Positions 45,462-53,775 of a stretch of DNA of 64,000 nt are shown here, one piece after another. Position 1 is the stretch's first letter. Each line of letters opens with the position of its first letter. The position numbers and the translations under genes were made by a program. Where the stretch lies: NCBI RefSeq assembly GCF_001280845.1, contig NZ_LGHP01000002.1, forward strand, positions 319,970-383,969. Reading direction: 5' to 3'. This DNA is from Bacillus sp. FJAT-28004 (lineage in GTDB: Bacteria > Bacillota > Bacilli > Paenibacillales > Paenibacillaceae). The notes beneath the pieces are model-generated. The model did not search any database, had not been told where the DNA came from, and saw only the letters and a list, made by a program, of their open reading frames with translations.

Positions 45462-45495
45462 AGGAGGAAGGTATTTTACTTTCCTCCTATTTTTT
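45462..45495 (+). terminator. Intrinsic terminator after the third beta-helix gene
   Basis: AGGAGGAA and TTCCTCCT stem around a TATTTTA-type loop, followed by ATTTTTTTG. Confidence 0.88.
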
Positions 45496-45517
45496 TGTCG
45501 CAAGGATAACTAAATGA

Positions 45518-45642
45518 TTGTTTACCGTATATCATCAACAAATTGAAGAAAAAGCAACTTTTTAGGGATGCTCTTGTTGAAATATCCGAGAATTAATTGT
45601 TTTTTGCTCTGTTAATTATACCAGTACAACTGTAATGTTTAG
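45518..45642 (+). promoter_or_regulatory. Upstream module shared with 40076-40205, copy B
   Basis: Carries the same ordered elements as copy A (TTGTTTACC, ATCAACAA, TTTTAGGGATGCT, GAAATAT, CTGTTAATTATAC) at nearly the same spacing, about 65 bp upstream of the SDR gene. It probably holds the promoter and the binding site of a common regulator for the surface enzyme and the catabolic operon. Confidence 0.65.
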
Positions 45643-45707
45643 TTACACTAGAATTATTAACCGATTTGTAACCAGATCATTAAGAGATTCTAAGGAGGCA
45701 GTCATAT

Positions 45708-46481
45708 ATGAGGTTAGAAAACAAAGTTATTCTAATTACAGGTTCCGGTTCTGGTATCGGCAGAAGCACGGCATTGTTATTCGCTCGTGAAGGCGCAACT
45801 GTAATTGTGAATGATCTCAATGAAGTCAATGGAACAGAGACGTTGAAGGATATTCATACTGCCGGAGGAAAAGGTCACTTCATCTGTGCAGACGTGACAA
45901 ATCCGGAATCTGTATTGCAGATGGTAGATCAAATCATTGAAAAATACGGTCAGATTGATGTGTTATTTAACAATGCGGGAATTAGTGGTGTCGGAGCTTT
46001 GGATGAAATAGAGCCCGATGCATGGGACCGAGTTATTCAGGTCAATATTCGTGGTGTATACTTGCCTTCCAAATATGTGCTTCCGCATATGATGAAACGC
46101 AGATCTGGTAACATCATTAACATGTCCTCCTGCGTTGCAGAAATCGGACTTGCCAGACGGGCATCATATTCCGCAACTAAGGGAGCAGTATTGGCGCTGA
46201 CGAAGTCCATGCAAGTGGATTACGCATCATACAATATCCGTGTAAATGCCCTTCTACCCGGTACAATCCTAACACCATTCGTTGAGAACTATTTAAAAAC
46301 ATCTTACGATGATCCAAAAACTGCAATTGATTCACTCAAGAAACGCCAGCTCAGCGAGGAGCTCGGCTTACCTGATGATGTTGCTCAAGCTGCATTATTC
46401 CTCGCTTCAGACGAATCGAAATTTATGATGGGTTCTCCTCTGTATATCGATGGAGGCGCTACTTTCGGAAAAAATGCGTAA
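45708..46481 (+). CDS. SDR family dehydrogenase, likely 2-keto-3-deoxy-L-fuconate dehydrogenase type
   Basis: A 257-residue short-chain dehydrogenase. The nucleotide-binding motif is 'GSGSGIG' (about 12-18), 'NNAG' is at about 89, and the catalytic Ser and Tyr-x-x-x-Lys are in 'MSSCVAEIG' and 'ASYSATKGA'. The part 'SLKKRQLSEELGLPDDVAQA' resembles 2-keto-3-deoxy-L-fuconate dehydrogenases. In the non-phosphorylative deoxysugar pathway this enzyme oxidises the 2-keto-3-deoxy acid to the 2,4-diketo form. It is the first gene of a three-gene operon with an FAH hydrolase (34 bp gap) and a lactonase, which are the neighbouring steps. AAGGAGG is 9 bp from the ATG. L-fuconate versus L-rhamnonate as source is not decided by sequence. 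Confidence 0.88.
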   Translation: MRLENKVILITGSGSGIGRSTALLFAREGATVIVNDLNEVNGTETLKDIHTAGGKGHFICADVTNPESVLQMVDQIIEKYGQIDVLFNNAGISGVGALDEIEPDAWDRVIQVNIRGVYLPSKYVLPHMMKRRSGNIINMSSCVAEIGLARRASYSATKGAVLALTKSMQVDYASYNIRVNALLPGTILTPFVENYLKTSYDDPKTAIDSLKKRQLSEELGLPDDVAQAALFLASDESKFMMGSPLYIDGGATFGKNA

Positions 46482-46515
46482 ATAACAGTAACCGACAAAG
46501 GTGGGGGATTTAACA

Positions 46516-47427
46516 ATGAAATTATTAACATTCATTAACAACGGAGAATACCAACTAGGAGTCAAAACAGAAAAAGGTATTCTGGATGTTGCAAACGCAT
46601 TATTAGATATACCTATGCACAATGGAGAATCCGTGCCGCTGACCGTTCACGAAGTTATCAACGGTGGTGAGGCAGCGGTTACGGCACTTGCTCAATTCAC
46701 AGCACAAGCACTAGAGAAGTCTGGCGACGATTGTTCCTACTTGCTTGATGAAGCGAAGCTGACGCTCGGGCCATGCGTGACCCATCCGAATAAGATCATT
46801 TGCGTAGGTCTTAACTATCGCAAGCATGCGGAGGAAACGAATGCAGCGATCCCGCAATACCCGATTCTATTCAATAAATTCAACAATACATTAACGGGTC
46901 ATGGCGACGATATTCCACTTCCGAAAGTGACGACGAAAGTCGATTATGAAGCGGAGCTCGTCATCGTTATCGGTAAAACTGCAAAGTATGTTACCAAAGA
47001 GGATGCGCTTAGCCATGTGTTTGGTTATTGCAGCGTGAACGATTTGTCTGCACGAGACTTGCAGCTGAGAACACAGCAATGGTTGCTAGGCAAGTCATGT
47101 GATAAATTCTCTCCACTTGGACCGTATCTAGTTTCGGCGAATGAAATCGGAAATCCGAATGATCTGGATATTAAATGTACGGTCAACGGACAGGTTCGCC
47201 AGCATTCCAATACGTCGGATATGATCTTCCCTTGTGACGAGATCGTGAGTTATATATCACAGCATATGACACTCGTACCTGGGGACATTATATTAACTGG
47301 AACACCTGAAGGCGTCGTTCTCGGTTATCCGGAAGATAAACAGGTTTACTTAATGGATGGAGACATCGTCACGATTGAGATTGAGAAGTTGGGTAAGCTG
47401 ACGAATCGGCTTGTTAGCGAGGTTTAA
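46516..47427 (+). CDS. Fumarylacetoacetate hydrolase family, likely 2,4-diketo-3-deoxy-L-fuconate hydrolase
   Basis: A 303-residue FAH-fold hydrolase. Typical segments are 'ICVGLNYRKHAEE', the metal-binding 'DYEAELVIVIG' (two acidic ligands), 'YCSVNDLSARDLQ' and 'PGDIILTGTPEGV'. Relatives split 2,4-diketo-3-deoxy-L-fuconate or -rhamnonate into pyruvate and L-lactate, the last step of the oxidative pathway. The GTG at 46501 overlaps the ribosome site GGTGGGGG, so the ATG at 46516 is chosen. The stop is 4 bp before the start of the lactonase gene. Confidence 0.87.
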   Translation: MKLLTFINNGEYQLGVKTEKGILDVANALLDIPMHNGESVPLTVHEVINGGEAAVTALAQFTAQALEKSGDDCSYLLDEAKLTLGPCVTHPNKIICVGLNYRKHAEETNAAIPQYPILFNKFNNTLTGHGDDIPLPKVTTKVDYEAELVIVIGKTAKYVTKEDALSHVFGYCSVNDLSARDLQLRTQQWLLGKSCDKFSPLGPYLVSANEIGNPNDLDIKCTVNGQVRQHSNTSDMIFPCDEIVSYISQHMTLVPGDIILTGTPEGVVLGYPEDKQVYLMDGDIVTIEIEKLGKLTNRLVSEV

Positions 47428-47431
47428 TAAT

Positions 47432-48286
47432 ATGAGAATTGATGCTCATCAGCATTATTGGCAATTAGATCGAAACGATTATGGATGGCTTACACCAGAG
47501 GTACCTACACTTTATCGGGATTTTATGCCTAATGACCTTGCAGAATCATTAAATCGGCATGGAATAACGAAAACAATTGTTGTCCAAGCTGCTGCCACTG
47601 TTGAGGAAACCGAATTTCTTCTAGGTTTGTGCAAGACGTATGATTCAATAGCTGGTGTAGTGGGTTGGTTGGATTTTGAGCAGGACAATTTCGTGGAAAC
47701 ATTTGAACGATTACGTAAAGATCAATATTTTATCGGTGTCCGTCTCATGCTTCAAAGTATAGATGCTATGGAATACTTGCAACGTCCTCAAGTTATTCAA
47801 AATTTAAGATGGTTGGAGAAATTGGGATTCCCTGTAGATTTATTAATCCACGCTGCCCAATTCCCTGCTGTACTAAAATTACTCGAGCTTGTACCTAATT
47901 TAAATGCGGTCATTGACCATATGGGTAATCCACAAATTTCTCAGCAAGAAGTATCACCTTGGCAAGAGTGGATTACGGAAGTCACCCAATTTCCGCAGCT
48001 GTATTGTAAACTATCAGGCATGGTTACCCAAGGGAATATTTCAGATCGGGTAGAGTCTGATTATAGCTTTTATGTGGAACATGTCATAAAAACATTCGGA
48101 TTGAAGCGAGTCATGTTCGGCAGTGATTGGCCAGTTTGTCTACTTGCAGCAAGCTATGATCAGACAGTTGGCAGTTTGCATTATAATTTACCCAAAGAGC
48201 TTACAGATCAACACTTAGACGATGTTTTTGGCAATAATGCGATTCGATTTTATCAATTGGAAATACTTTACAATTCTAGCATATAG
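47432..48286 (+). CDS. Amidohydrolase family, likely L-fuconolactonase
   Basis: A 284-residue TIM-barrel metal hydrolase. The N-terminal 'RIDAHQHYWQLDRNDYGWL' carries the H-x-H metal motif and the pattern seen in L-fuconolactonase / L-rhamnono-gamma-lactonase. Further ligands are in 'LIHAAQ', 'VIDHMGNP' and 'FGSDWPVC' (Asp). It would open the sugar lactone to the aldonic acid. The ATG at 47432 follows GAGG by about 9 bp; the longer frame from 47411 overlaps the previous gene and is rejected. It is the last gene of the SDR-FAH-lactonase operon, with a terminator at 48448. Confidence 0.87.
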   Translation: MRIDAHQHYWQLDRNDYGWLTPEVPTLYRDFMPNDLAESLNRHGITKTIVVQAAATVEETEFLLGLCKTYDSIAGVVGWLDFEQDNFVETFERLRKDQYFIGVRLMLQSIDAMEYLQRPQVIQNLRWLEKLGFPVDLLIHAAQFPAVLKLLELVPNLNAVIDHMGNPQISQQEVSPWQEWITEVTQFPQLYCKLSGMVTQGNISDRVESDYSFYVEHVIKTFGLKRVMFGSDWPVCLLAASYDQTVGSLHYNLPKELTDQHLDDVFGNNAIRFYQLEILYNSSI

Positions 48287-48341
48287 ATTTGCAGCTCCAC
48301 TGCTAAGACTCCTAGAGATAAGGATATTCATTTTGCATAAG

Positions 48342-48388
48342 AGATTCCGTTTGGTTTTTTTTCTGTATACACACTCAACACATGTGGA
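48342..48388. repeat. Diverged short interspersed repeat, copy 2
   Basis: About 85 percent identical to 5654-5699 over 46 bases with one gap. It lies in the spacer after the lactonase gene. The spacer holds no other feature before the terminator. Confidence 0.5.
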
Positions 48389-48447
48389 GTGCTGTGTGTC
48401 GCTAGTTAGTAATTAGCATTTTAAGAGTCGCATATACCCACCTGTTA

Positions 48448-48480
48448 AAGCCCGAACGTATGCTACATTCGGGCTTTTAT
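48448..48480 (+). terminator. Intrinsic terminator of the SDR-FAH-lactonase operon
   Basis: AAGCCCGAA and TTCGGGCTT form a perfect stem with an 11-base loop, followed by TTATATTT. Confidence 0.85.
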
Positions 48481-48588
48481 ATTTATAGAATAGAAGGAGT
48501 TGTAACTACACAGCAGAACTTCCCGGACTAGAGCTCTCGTTGCAATAAGCAAGTCCTAGTGCAACTAAGTATTTCTGTTATGCTAAAG

Positions 48589-49536
48589 TCAGCTAATCTG
48601 TTCTTCGTTGATACTTTTTGTAAAATACAATTCCCCTAAAATATCGTTCACTAGATAACGATTTGTTGGAAGCTCTTGTTCAATAAAAGATTTAACATCT
48701 GTTTGTTCAATATCATACATTACTTCAATTTCTTTGGAGAAAAGAAGTTTTTCTTTATCAAACAAGCTAGAAAGGGAAGGGAGTGGTTTGGGTTGTAATT
48801 CTTCGAGATTTAGAACTTTTTTCAAACCGTTAACATAGTATTCCAACGGGCGGCTGCCAACAATTTTTACGCCTTTATTTTCCTCATTGGTCATAATAAT
48901 AGTCGGGAAGCCTCTGACACCCAGGTTTTTAACTAGTTCAAAATCTTCATATAACAATTGATGACCGATCTGTTGTTCAGCTTCATTTACAATAATTTTT
49001 CCATCAAGTCCGATTTTATTTACGATTTCAATCATAACGGATTTTTCTGAAATATTTTGATTAAATGCAAACAGTGCTTCTCTTGAACGGCGTAAATATT
49101 CCGATGCTATTGCATCAGTATGATTTTTTTGAATTACCTTAAATACACGAGACGGCGGGTAAGATGATTGAACCGGATTGTCAATCATTAAAGTCCCGTC
49201 AATCGGCATTCTGGAATATTCCCCAACTTCTCTCCAATGAACAGCCACATCGGCCGGTTTATTAATTCCGTTAGCAGGATCGATTGGTCCGTCATGCCAT
49301 TTTTCCAGCAAGCCACCCATCTCCGTATGAAAGTTGAAGTAATCTCCATACTGCTCTAGAAAACGACGAAGAACAGGCTCAAGTGCCCAGCAATGCGAAC
49401 AAATCGGATCGGTCACATAATAAAGATTAACCGCTTTTTTGGGTTGATTAAAATCAACAACCTCTATTTCTTCCTCGCCAGCTACTCCGCATACACCTGT
49501 TTTTAGATCACAAACCATATTATCATTGTTCGGCAT
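48589..49536 (-). CDS. DsbA family thioredoxin-like protein (SpxH/FrnE-like)
   Basis: A 315-residue cytoplasmic protein with a thioredoxin fold and large helical insertion. The active-site-like motif is 'DPICSHCWALEPVLRRFLEQ' (C-x-x-C near residues 46-49), and 'GVRGFPTIIMTNEENKG' is the cis-Pro segment. A second Cys pair occurs at the N-terminus ('CDLKTGVCGVAG'). The pattern resembles SpxH/YjbH, the ClpXP adapter for Spx, but also FrnE-type oxidoreductases; which one cannot be settled. It is divergent from a TetR regulator 149 bp away, which may respond to thiol or electrophile stress and control it. Confidence 0.8.
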   Translation of the reverse strand: MPNNDNMVCDLKTGVCGVAGEEEIEVVDFNQPKKAVNLYYVTDPICSHCWALEPVLRRFLEQYGDYFNFHTEMGGLLEKWHDGPIDPANGINKPADVAVHWREVGEYSRMPIDGTLMIDNPVQSSYPPSRVFKVIQKNHTDAIASEYLRRSREALFAFNQNISEKSVMIEIVNKIGLDGKIIVNEAEQQIGHQLLYEDFELVKNLGVRGFPTIIMTNEENKGVKIVGSRPLEYYVNGLKKVLNLEELQPKPLPSLSSLFDKEKLLFSKEIEVMYDIEQTDVKSFIEQELPTNRYLVNDILGELYFTKSINEEQIS

Positions 49537-49685
49537 TATATTTTCCTCATTTCACGACATACATATTTATTTGCTTGCAATTGAATTTTAAATCATAATA
49601 AAAATCATTAATACCAATAGTTCTGTGGATTTGTCGTTTATACAACACATTTAAGAACTTGTTTAAAAAGTAGGAGGTTAACAAA

Positions 49686-50246
49686 ATGACTGAATCAAAG
49701 ACGGACCCCCGGGTTCTACGTACCCGCAAATTAATTATGGATTCTTTCATTGAACTTTCGGGGAAGAAGGAATTTAAAGATATTACTATAAAGGATTTAA
49801 CTACAGAAGCTATGATTAATCGCGCAACTTTTTATTATCATTTTGAAGATATATATGACTTATTGGAAAGAGTACTGTCAGAAGTATTGTTAGTTAAGTT
49901 GAATTATGATTTCTATCAAAATGAAGAACTAAATGAAGAAGTATTTGTAAGCATCTTTGAATCCGTAACAAATTTTCAAAAGTCATTATCCAGTCGTTGC
50001 CATAGAGGTTACGAAGATACCATTGCCCGTATTATTAGGGAACAGCTCGAAATTATTTTTTACAAAATGTTGTTAAAGCAACATAAAACTGAAAAGGATG
50101 AAGCTCTAAAACTTACAGCTGTCCTATTAAGCTGGGGAATTTACGGGGCTTCTGTAGAATGGAGAAGAAATAGTCAGAAGACATCGCCGGAAGAATTTAT
50201 CAAATTAGCGATTCCTTATATACGGACTGGAGTCGATAGAATTTAA
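49686..50246 (+). CDS. TetR family transcriptional regulator
   Basis: A 186-residue regulator. The N-terminal HTH is clear: 'RKLIMDSFIELSGKKEFKDI' then 'TIKDLTTEAMINRATFYYHF' (about residues 14-55). The ligand-binding C-terminal part ends in 'LLSWGIYGASVEWRRNSQKT', as in the TetR C-terminal 14 group of Firmicutes. AGGAGG lies 9 bp before the ATG. It is divergent from the DsbA-like gene and probably represses it. The ligand is unknown. Confidence 0.88.
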   Translation: MTESKTDPRVLRTRKLIMDSFIELSGKKEFKDITIKDLTTEAMINRATFYYHFEDIYDLLERVLSEVLLVKLNYDFYQNEELNEEVFVSIFESVTNFQKSLSSRCHRGYEDTIARIIREQLEIIFYKMLLKQHKTEKDEALKLTAVLLSWGIYGASVEWRRNSQKTSPEEFIKLAIPYIRTGVDRI

Positions 50247-50552
50247 GGTGGTCAAAAAAATTGAAAATCGTAAAGGGGCACATGCTCATACGTGGTGTAC
50301 TCCGTCTTTTTTCTTCAACTCGTCTTTTTGCCCTCTCTGCTTTTCCCCACTGTGATAGTGCTTCTCTCTAAATCTCCATTTGAACAAATTTTGACGGATG
50401 TGGATCATTTCTTCTCATAAATATATTTTTTGCAGATAAATACCGTTCATTGTGATAAATGTCATAGTTAGCAGATCGTGATTTCGATATGATTAAGCCA
50501 TCAATGAGATGCAAGATTCCTAAGAAGATCTCCTAGGAGGAGAAGCCGATGG
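50247..50552. other. Intergenic region upstream of the adhE remnant and pflB
   Basis: No gene seen. It holds the Fnr-like palindrome at 50451-50466 and presumably the pfl promoter. A nine-codon open frame with a strong ribosome site (ATG 50549) is present but is better explained as part of the decayed adhE sequence. Confidence 0.5.
50451..50466. promoter_or_regulatory. Fnr-like palindrome upstream of pflBA
   Basis: TGTGA TAAATG TCATA matches the Fnr/Crp half-sites TGTGA-N6-TCACA with one mismatch. Its position about 235 bp before pflB, an oxygen-sensitive fermentation gene, makes anaerobic activation plausible. Confidence 0.5.
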
Positions 50553-50687
50553 CTGGACGTACTTACTCATGCGATTGAATCGTATGTGTCGGTAATTGCG
50601 AGTGATTATACAGATGGACTAGTGTTTCATGCGATTCGTTTTGAGATGTTTGGATACTCAGCTGTACAAAATGGAGGTGCTAAGTGA
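50553..50687 (+). pseudogene. adhE: Remnant of bifunctional aldehyde-alcohol dehydrogenase adhE
   Basis: One frame from 50553 reads 'LDVLTHAIESYVSVIASDYT' then 'DGLVFHAIRFEMF', the highly conserved iron-alcohol-dehydrogenase part of AdhE, which in intact proteins reads very similarly (LTHAIEAYVS-ASDYTDGLA). It continues to a TGA at 50685-50687 that overlaps the pflB start codon. Only about 44 codons remain out of nearly 900. The conserved residues argue for recent loss. In several relatives adhE lies near pflBA, so a deletion fused the pfl operon to this scrap, which now serves as the leader and carries the pflB ribosome site. Confidence 0.8.
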
Positions 50688-52957
50688 TGGCTAAAACAGA
50701 AAAGGAAATCATGAAGCAGACTGGATCACAAGAGGCATGGCGAGGTTTTGCAGCAGGGAACTGGCAGGAAAAGGTCGATGTCCAATCTTTTATTGAAAGT
50801 AACATTACTTCATATGAAGGTGACGAAAGCTTCTTAACAAGCCCAACGGAAAGTACCGTAGCGCTGTGGGCACAGGTTAGTGAACTGCTCAAGGAGGAGC
50901 GGGACAGAGGCGGCGTACACGATATTGATGTCAATACAGTATCCAGCATTACGTCGCATGAACCCGGATATATTGATCAGGCTAAAGAAAAGATAGTTGG
51001 ATTGCAAACCGATGCTCCATTGAAACGTGCCGTTCAGCCATTTGGCGGAGTAAGAATGGCAGCTGATGCTTGTGAAGCTTACGGTTATAAGCTATCGCCA
51101 GAGATTGAGCGCATATTTACCGAACTGCGGAAAACGCATAACCAAGGTGTTTTCGATGCTTACACGACTGAAATGCGCGCTGCGCGTAAAGCCGGCATCA
51201 TCACAGGTTTGCCAGACGCTTATGGTCGTGGTCGGATTATCGGAGACTATCGCAGAGTTGCACTATATGGTGTTGATCGCCTCGTTAAAGCTAAGAAAGA
51301 AGAACTTCTCCAATTAGAAGAAGACGCTATGATAGGGAATGTCATTTTACTTCGCGAAGAGCTTTCCGAGCAAATACGCAGTCTAGCCGAATTGAAGCAA
51401 ATGGCTGCTACGTATGGCTACGATATTGCTGTACCTGCTGCCAATGCGCATGAAGCTGTACAATGGCTATACTTTGCCTATCTTGCCGCAGTAAAGGAAC
51501 AAAACGGAGCAGCGATGAGTCTTGGACGTGTATCCAGCTTCCTAGACATTTTTATCGAACGTGATCTACAAGAAGGCGCAATAACAGAACACGATGCTCA
51601 AGAGCTAGTAGACCATTTTGTTATGAAGCTGAGAATTGTGAAATTTCTACGTACGCCAGATTACAATGAGTTGTTCAGCGGAGACCCAACTTGGGTAACT
51701 GAAGCTGTCGGCGGCATGGGGCTAAACGGGAAGTCATATGTGACGCGCAACTCGTTCCGATTCCTTCATACGCTTTACAATCTCGGACCTGCGCCTGAAC
51801 CTAACTTGACGATTCTTTGGTCAACAGCGTTGCCAGATAACTTCAAAAAGTATTGTGCACGCGTCTCGGCCGAAACTAGCTCGATCCAGTACGAAAACGA
51901 TGATCTTATGCGTCCGCATTTTGGAGACGATTATGGAATTGCATGTTGTGTATCGGCTATGCGTATCGGGAAACAAATGCAATTTTTCGGTGCACGTGCC
52001 AATCTTGCTAAGGCATTGCTTTATGCGATAAACGGTGGCGTAGATGAGACACTTGGCGTGCAAATCGGTCCGGCTATTAAACCATTAACGTCGGAAGTGC
52101 TGGATTATGAAGAGGTGAAGGCAAACTTCGAGATCGTTCAGGATTGGCTTGCAAAGCTGTATATGAATACACTGAACGTCATTCACTACATGCATGATAA
52201 ATACTGCTATGAGCGAATTGAAATGGCGCTTCACGACAGAGATATCGTAAGAACGATGGCATGCGGTATAGCAGGATTATCAGTTGTAGCCGATAGCTTA
52301 AGCGCCATCCGCCACACGAAAGTTCGTCCGATTCGTAATGAAAAGGGAATTGCGATTGACTTTGAAATTGAAGGTGAATACCCGCAATATGGCAACAATG
52401 ATGACCGTGTTGACCAAATAGCTATTGGGCTGGTAGAAGGATTTATGGCCCGTCTTCGCACGCATAAGACGTACCGTAATGCGATTCCGACATTGTCAGT
52501 GCTTACGATTACTTCAAACGTCGTTTACGGAAAGAAAACGGGAAGCACGCCAGACGGCCGCAAAGCAGGTGAGCCTTTTGCTCCAGGTGCTAACCCTATG
52601 CACGGACGTGATCGAAAAGGGGCGCTCGCTTCACTGGCTTCGGTCGCAAAAATTCCTTATGAACACAGCTTGGACGGTATTTCGAATACTTTCTCGATCA
52701 TTCCTAAAGCACTAGGCAAAGAAGACAATGTACGCTACAACAATCTTGCTGCAATGCTGGACGGTTATGCGATAAGCGGCGGTCATCATCTCAATGTCAA
52801 CGTCTTTAATCGAGAGCAGCTTATGGACGCGATGGAGCATCCAGAAAATTATCCTCAGCTTACGATACGTGTATCGGGTTATGCCGTAAACTTCATTAAG
52901 TTGACAAGAGAGCAACAAATGGATGTCATTAGCCGCACGTTCCATGGGGAAATCTAA
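50687..52957 (+). CDS. pflB: Pyruvate formate-lyase (formate C-acetyltransferase)
   Basis: A 756-residue glycyl-radical enzyme that converts pyruvate and CoA to formate and acetyl-CoA under anaerobic conditions. The radical-bearing segment 'IRVSGYAVNFIKLTREQQMD' is near the C-terminus, and the catalytic Cys pair is in 'DDYGIACCVSAMRIG' (about residue 420). Full length is present. GGAGG at 50673-50677 is 9 bp from the ATG at 50687. The activase gene follows after 35 bp. It would use pyruvate from sugar and from the deoxysugar pathway; formate may leave through an FNT channel. Confidence 0.97.
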   Translation: MAKTEKEIMKQTGSQEAWRGFAAGNWQEKVDVQSFIESNITSYEGDESFLTSPTESTVALWAQVSELLKEERDRGGVHDIDVNTVSSITSHEPGYIDQAKEKIVGLQTDAPLKRAVQPFGGVRMAADACEAYGYKLSPEIERIFTELRKTHNQGVFDAYTTEMRAARKAGIITGLPDAYGRGRIIGDYRRVALYGVDRLVKAKKEELLQLEEDAMIGNVILLREELSEQIRSLAELKQMAATYGYDIAVPAANAHEAVQWLYFAYLAAVKEQNGAAMSLGRVSSFLDIFIERDLQEGAITEHDAQELVDHFVMKLRIVKFLRTPDYNELFSGDPTWVTEAVGGMGLNGKSYVTRNSFRFLHTLYNLGPAPEPNLTILWSTALPDNFKKYCARVSAETSSIQYENDDLMRPHFGDDYGIACCVSAMRIGKQMQFFGARANLAKALLYAINGGVDETLGVQIGPAIKPLTSEVLDYEEVKANFEIVQDWLAKLYMNTLNVIHYMHDKYCYERIEMALHDRDIVRTMACGIAGLSVVADSLSAIRHTKVRPIRNEKGIAIDFEIEGEYPQYGNNDDRVDQIAIGLVEGFMARLRTHKTYRNAIPTLSVLTITSNVVYGKKTGSTPDGRKAGEPFAPGANPMHGRDRKGALASLASVAKIPYEHSLDGISNTFSIIPKALGKEDNVRYNNLAAMLDGYAISGGHHLNVNVFNREQLMDAMEHPENYPQLTIRVSGYAVNFIKLTREQQMDVISRTFHGEI

Positions 52958-52992
52958 CAACTTGAATCTACCATCGAAAGGAGCGTGCCTGC

Positions 52993-53730
52993 ATGAAAGG
53001 TCGCATTCATTCCATGGAAACGTTCGGCACCGTGGATGGCCCCGGTATACGCTTTGTCCTGTTCATGCAGGGATGCGCACTGCAGTGCCGGTTTTGCCAT
53101 AATCCTGACACATGGGATACCGCAACAGGGCGACAAGTAACTGTCGATGAAATCCTCCAAGAGATTGAGCCCTATTTACCTTACTACAGGGGTTCTGGAG
53201 GAGGGATCACAGTTACAGGAGGAGAACCAACACTTCAAGCTCCATTCGTCGCTCAACTGTTTAAAGCTTGCAAGGAAAGGTTTGGCTTGCATACAGCATT
53301 GGATAGTTCAGGATTTTGCGATACGACTAACGCTTCCGAACTTATCGATTATACAGATCTTGTATTGCTTGATTTGAAGCAGATCAATAAAGAAAAGCAT
53401 GAGTGGCTTACTACACAGCCTAACGATCGGATACTAACATTCGCTAAATGGTTGTCAGAGCGTAATAAGCCGGCTTGGATCAGGCATGTGCTTATTCCGG
53501 GTATTACTGACCAACCTGAGGATTTGATCGCATTAGGTGAATTTATGGGACAACTTGCTAATGTTGAGAAATTTGAATTACTGCCATATCATCGTATGGG
53601 CGTATATAAATGGCAGCAGCTTGGACGGGTTTATGAGCTAGAAGGAGTACCAACGCCCAGCGATCGGGAAGTCGAACGTGCTAGGCAAATAATCGAGGAA
53701 GCTCGAAAACTTGCGTCATATCGTTCATAG
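52993..53730 (+). CDS. pflA: Pyruvate formate-lyase activating enzyme
   Basis: A 245-residue radical SAM enzyme that makes the glycyl radical in PflB. The [4Fe-4S] motif C-x3-C-x2-C is at residues 28, 32 and 35 ('GCALQCRFCHNPDTW'), and the SAM-binding 'GGGITVTGGEPTLQ' follows. The N-terminal 'IHSMETFGTVDGPGIRFVLF' is typical of PflA. The gap to pflB is 35 bp, so one operon. It ends before a strong terminator. Confidence 0.96.
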   Translation: MKGRIHSMETFGTVDGPGIRFVLFMQGCALQCRFCHNPDTWDTATGRQVTVDEILQEIEPYLPYYRGSGGGITVTGGEPTLQAPFVAQLFKACKERFGLHTALDSSGFCDTTNASELIDYTDLVLLDLKQINKEKHEWLTTQPNDRILTFAKWLSERNKPAWIRHVLIPGITDQPEDLIALGEFMGQLANVEKFELLPYHRMGVYKWQQLGRVYELEGVPTPSDREVERARQIIEEARKLASYRS

Positions 53731-53744
53731 TTACCGTATAATCT

Positions 53745-53775
53745 AAGACGCGCAACAATTGCGCGTCTTTTTTTT
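53745..53775 (+). terminator. Intrinsic terminator of the pflBA operon
   Basis: AAGACGCGCAA CAA TTGCGCGTCTT followed by eight T. The group II intron remnant starts directly at its end. Confidence 0.93.

Noticed and set aside
50549..50578. Nine-codon leader peptide with a strong ribosome site before pflB
   Set aside because: The sequence is better explained, in another frame, as the conserved adhE fragment. An attenuator role would need a nearby terminator, which is absent.
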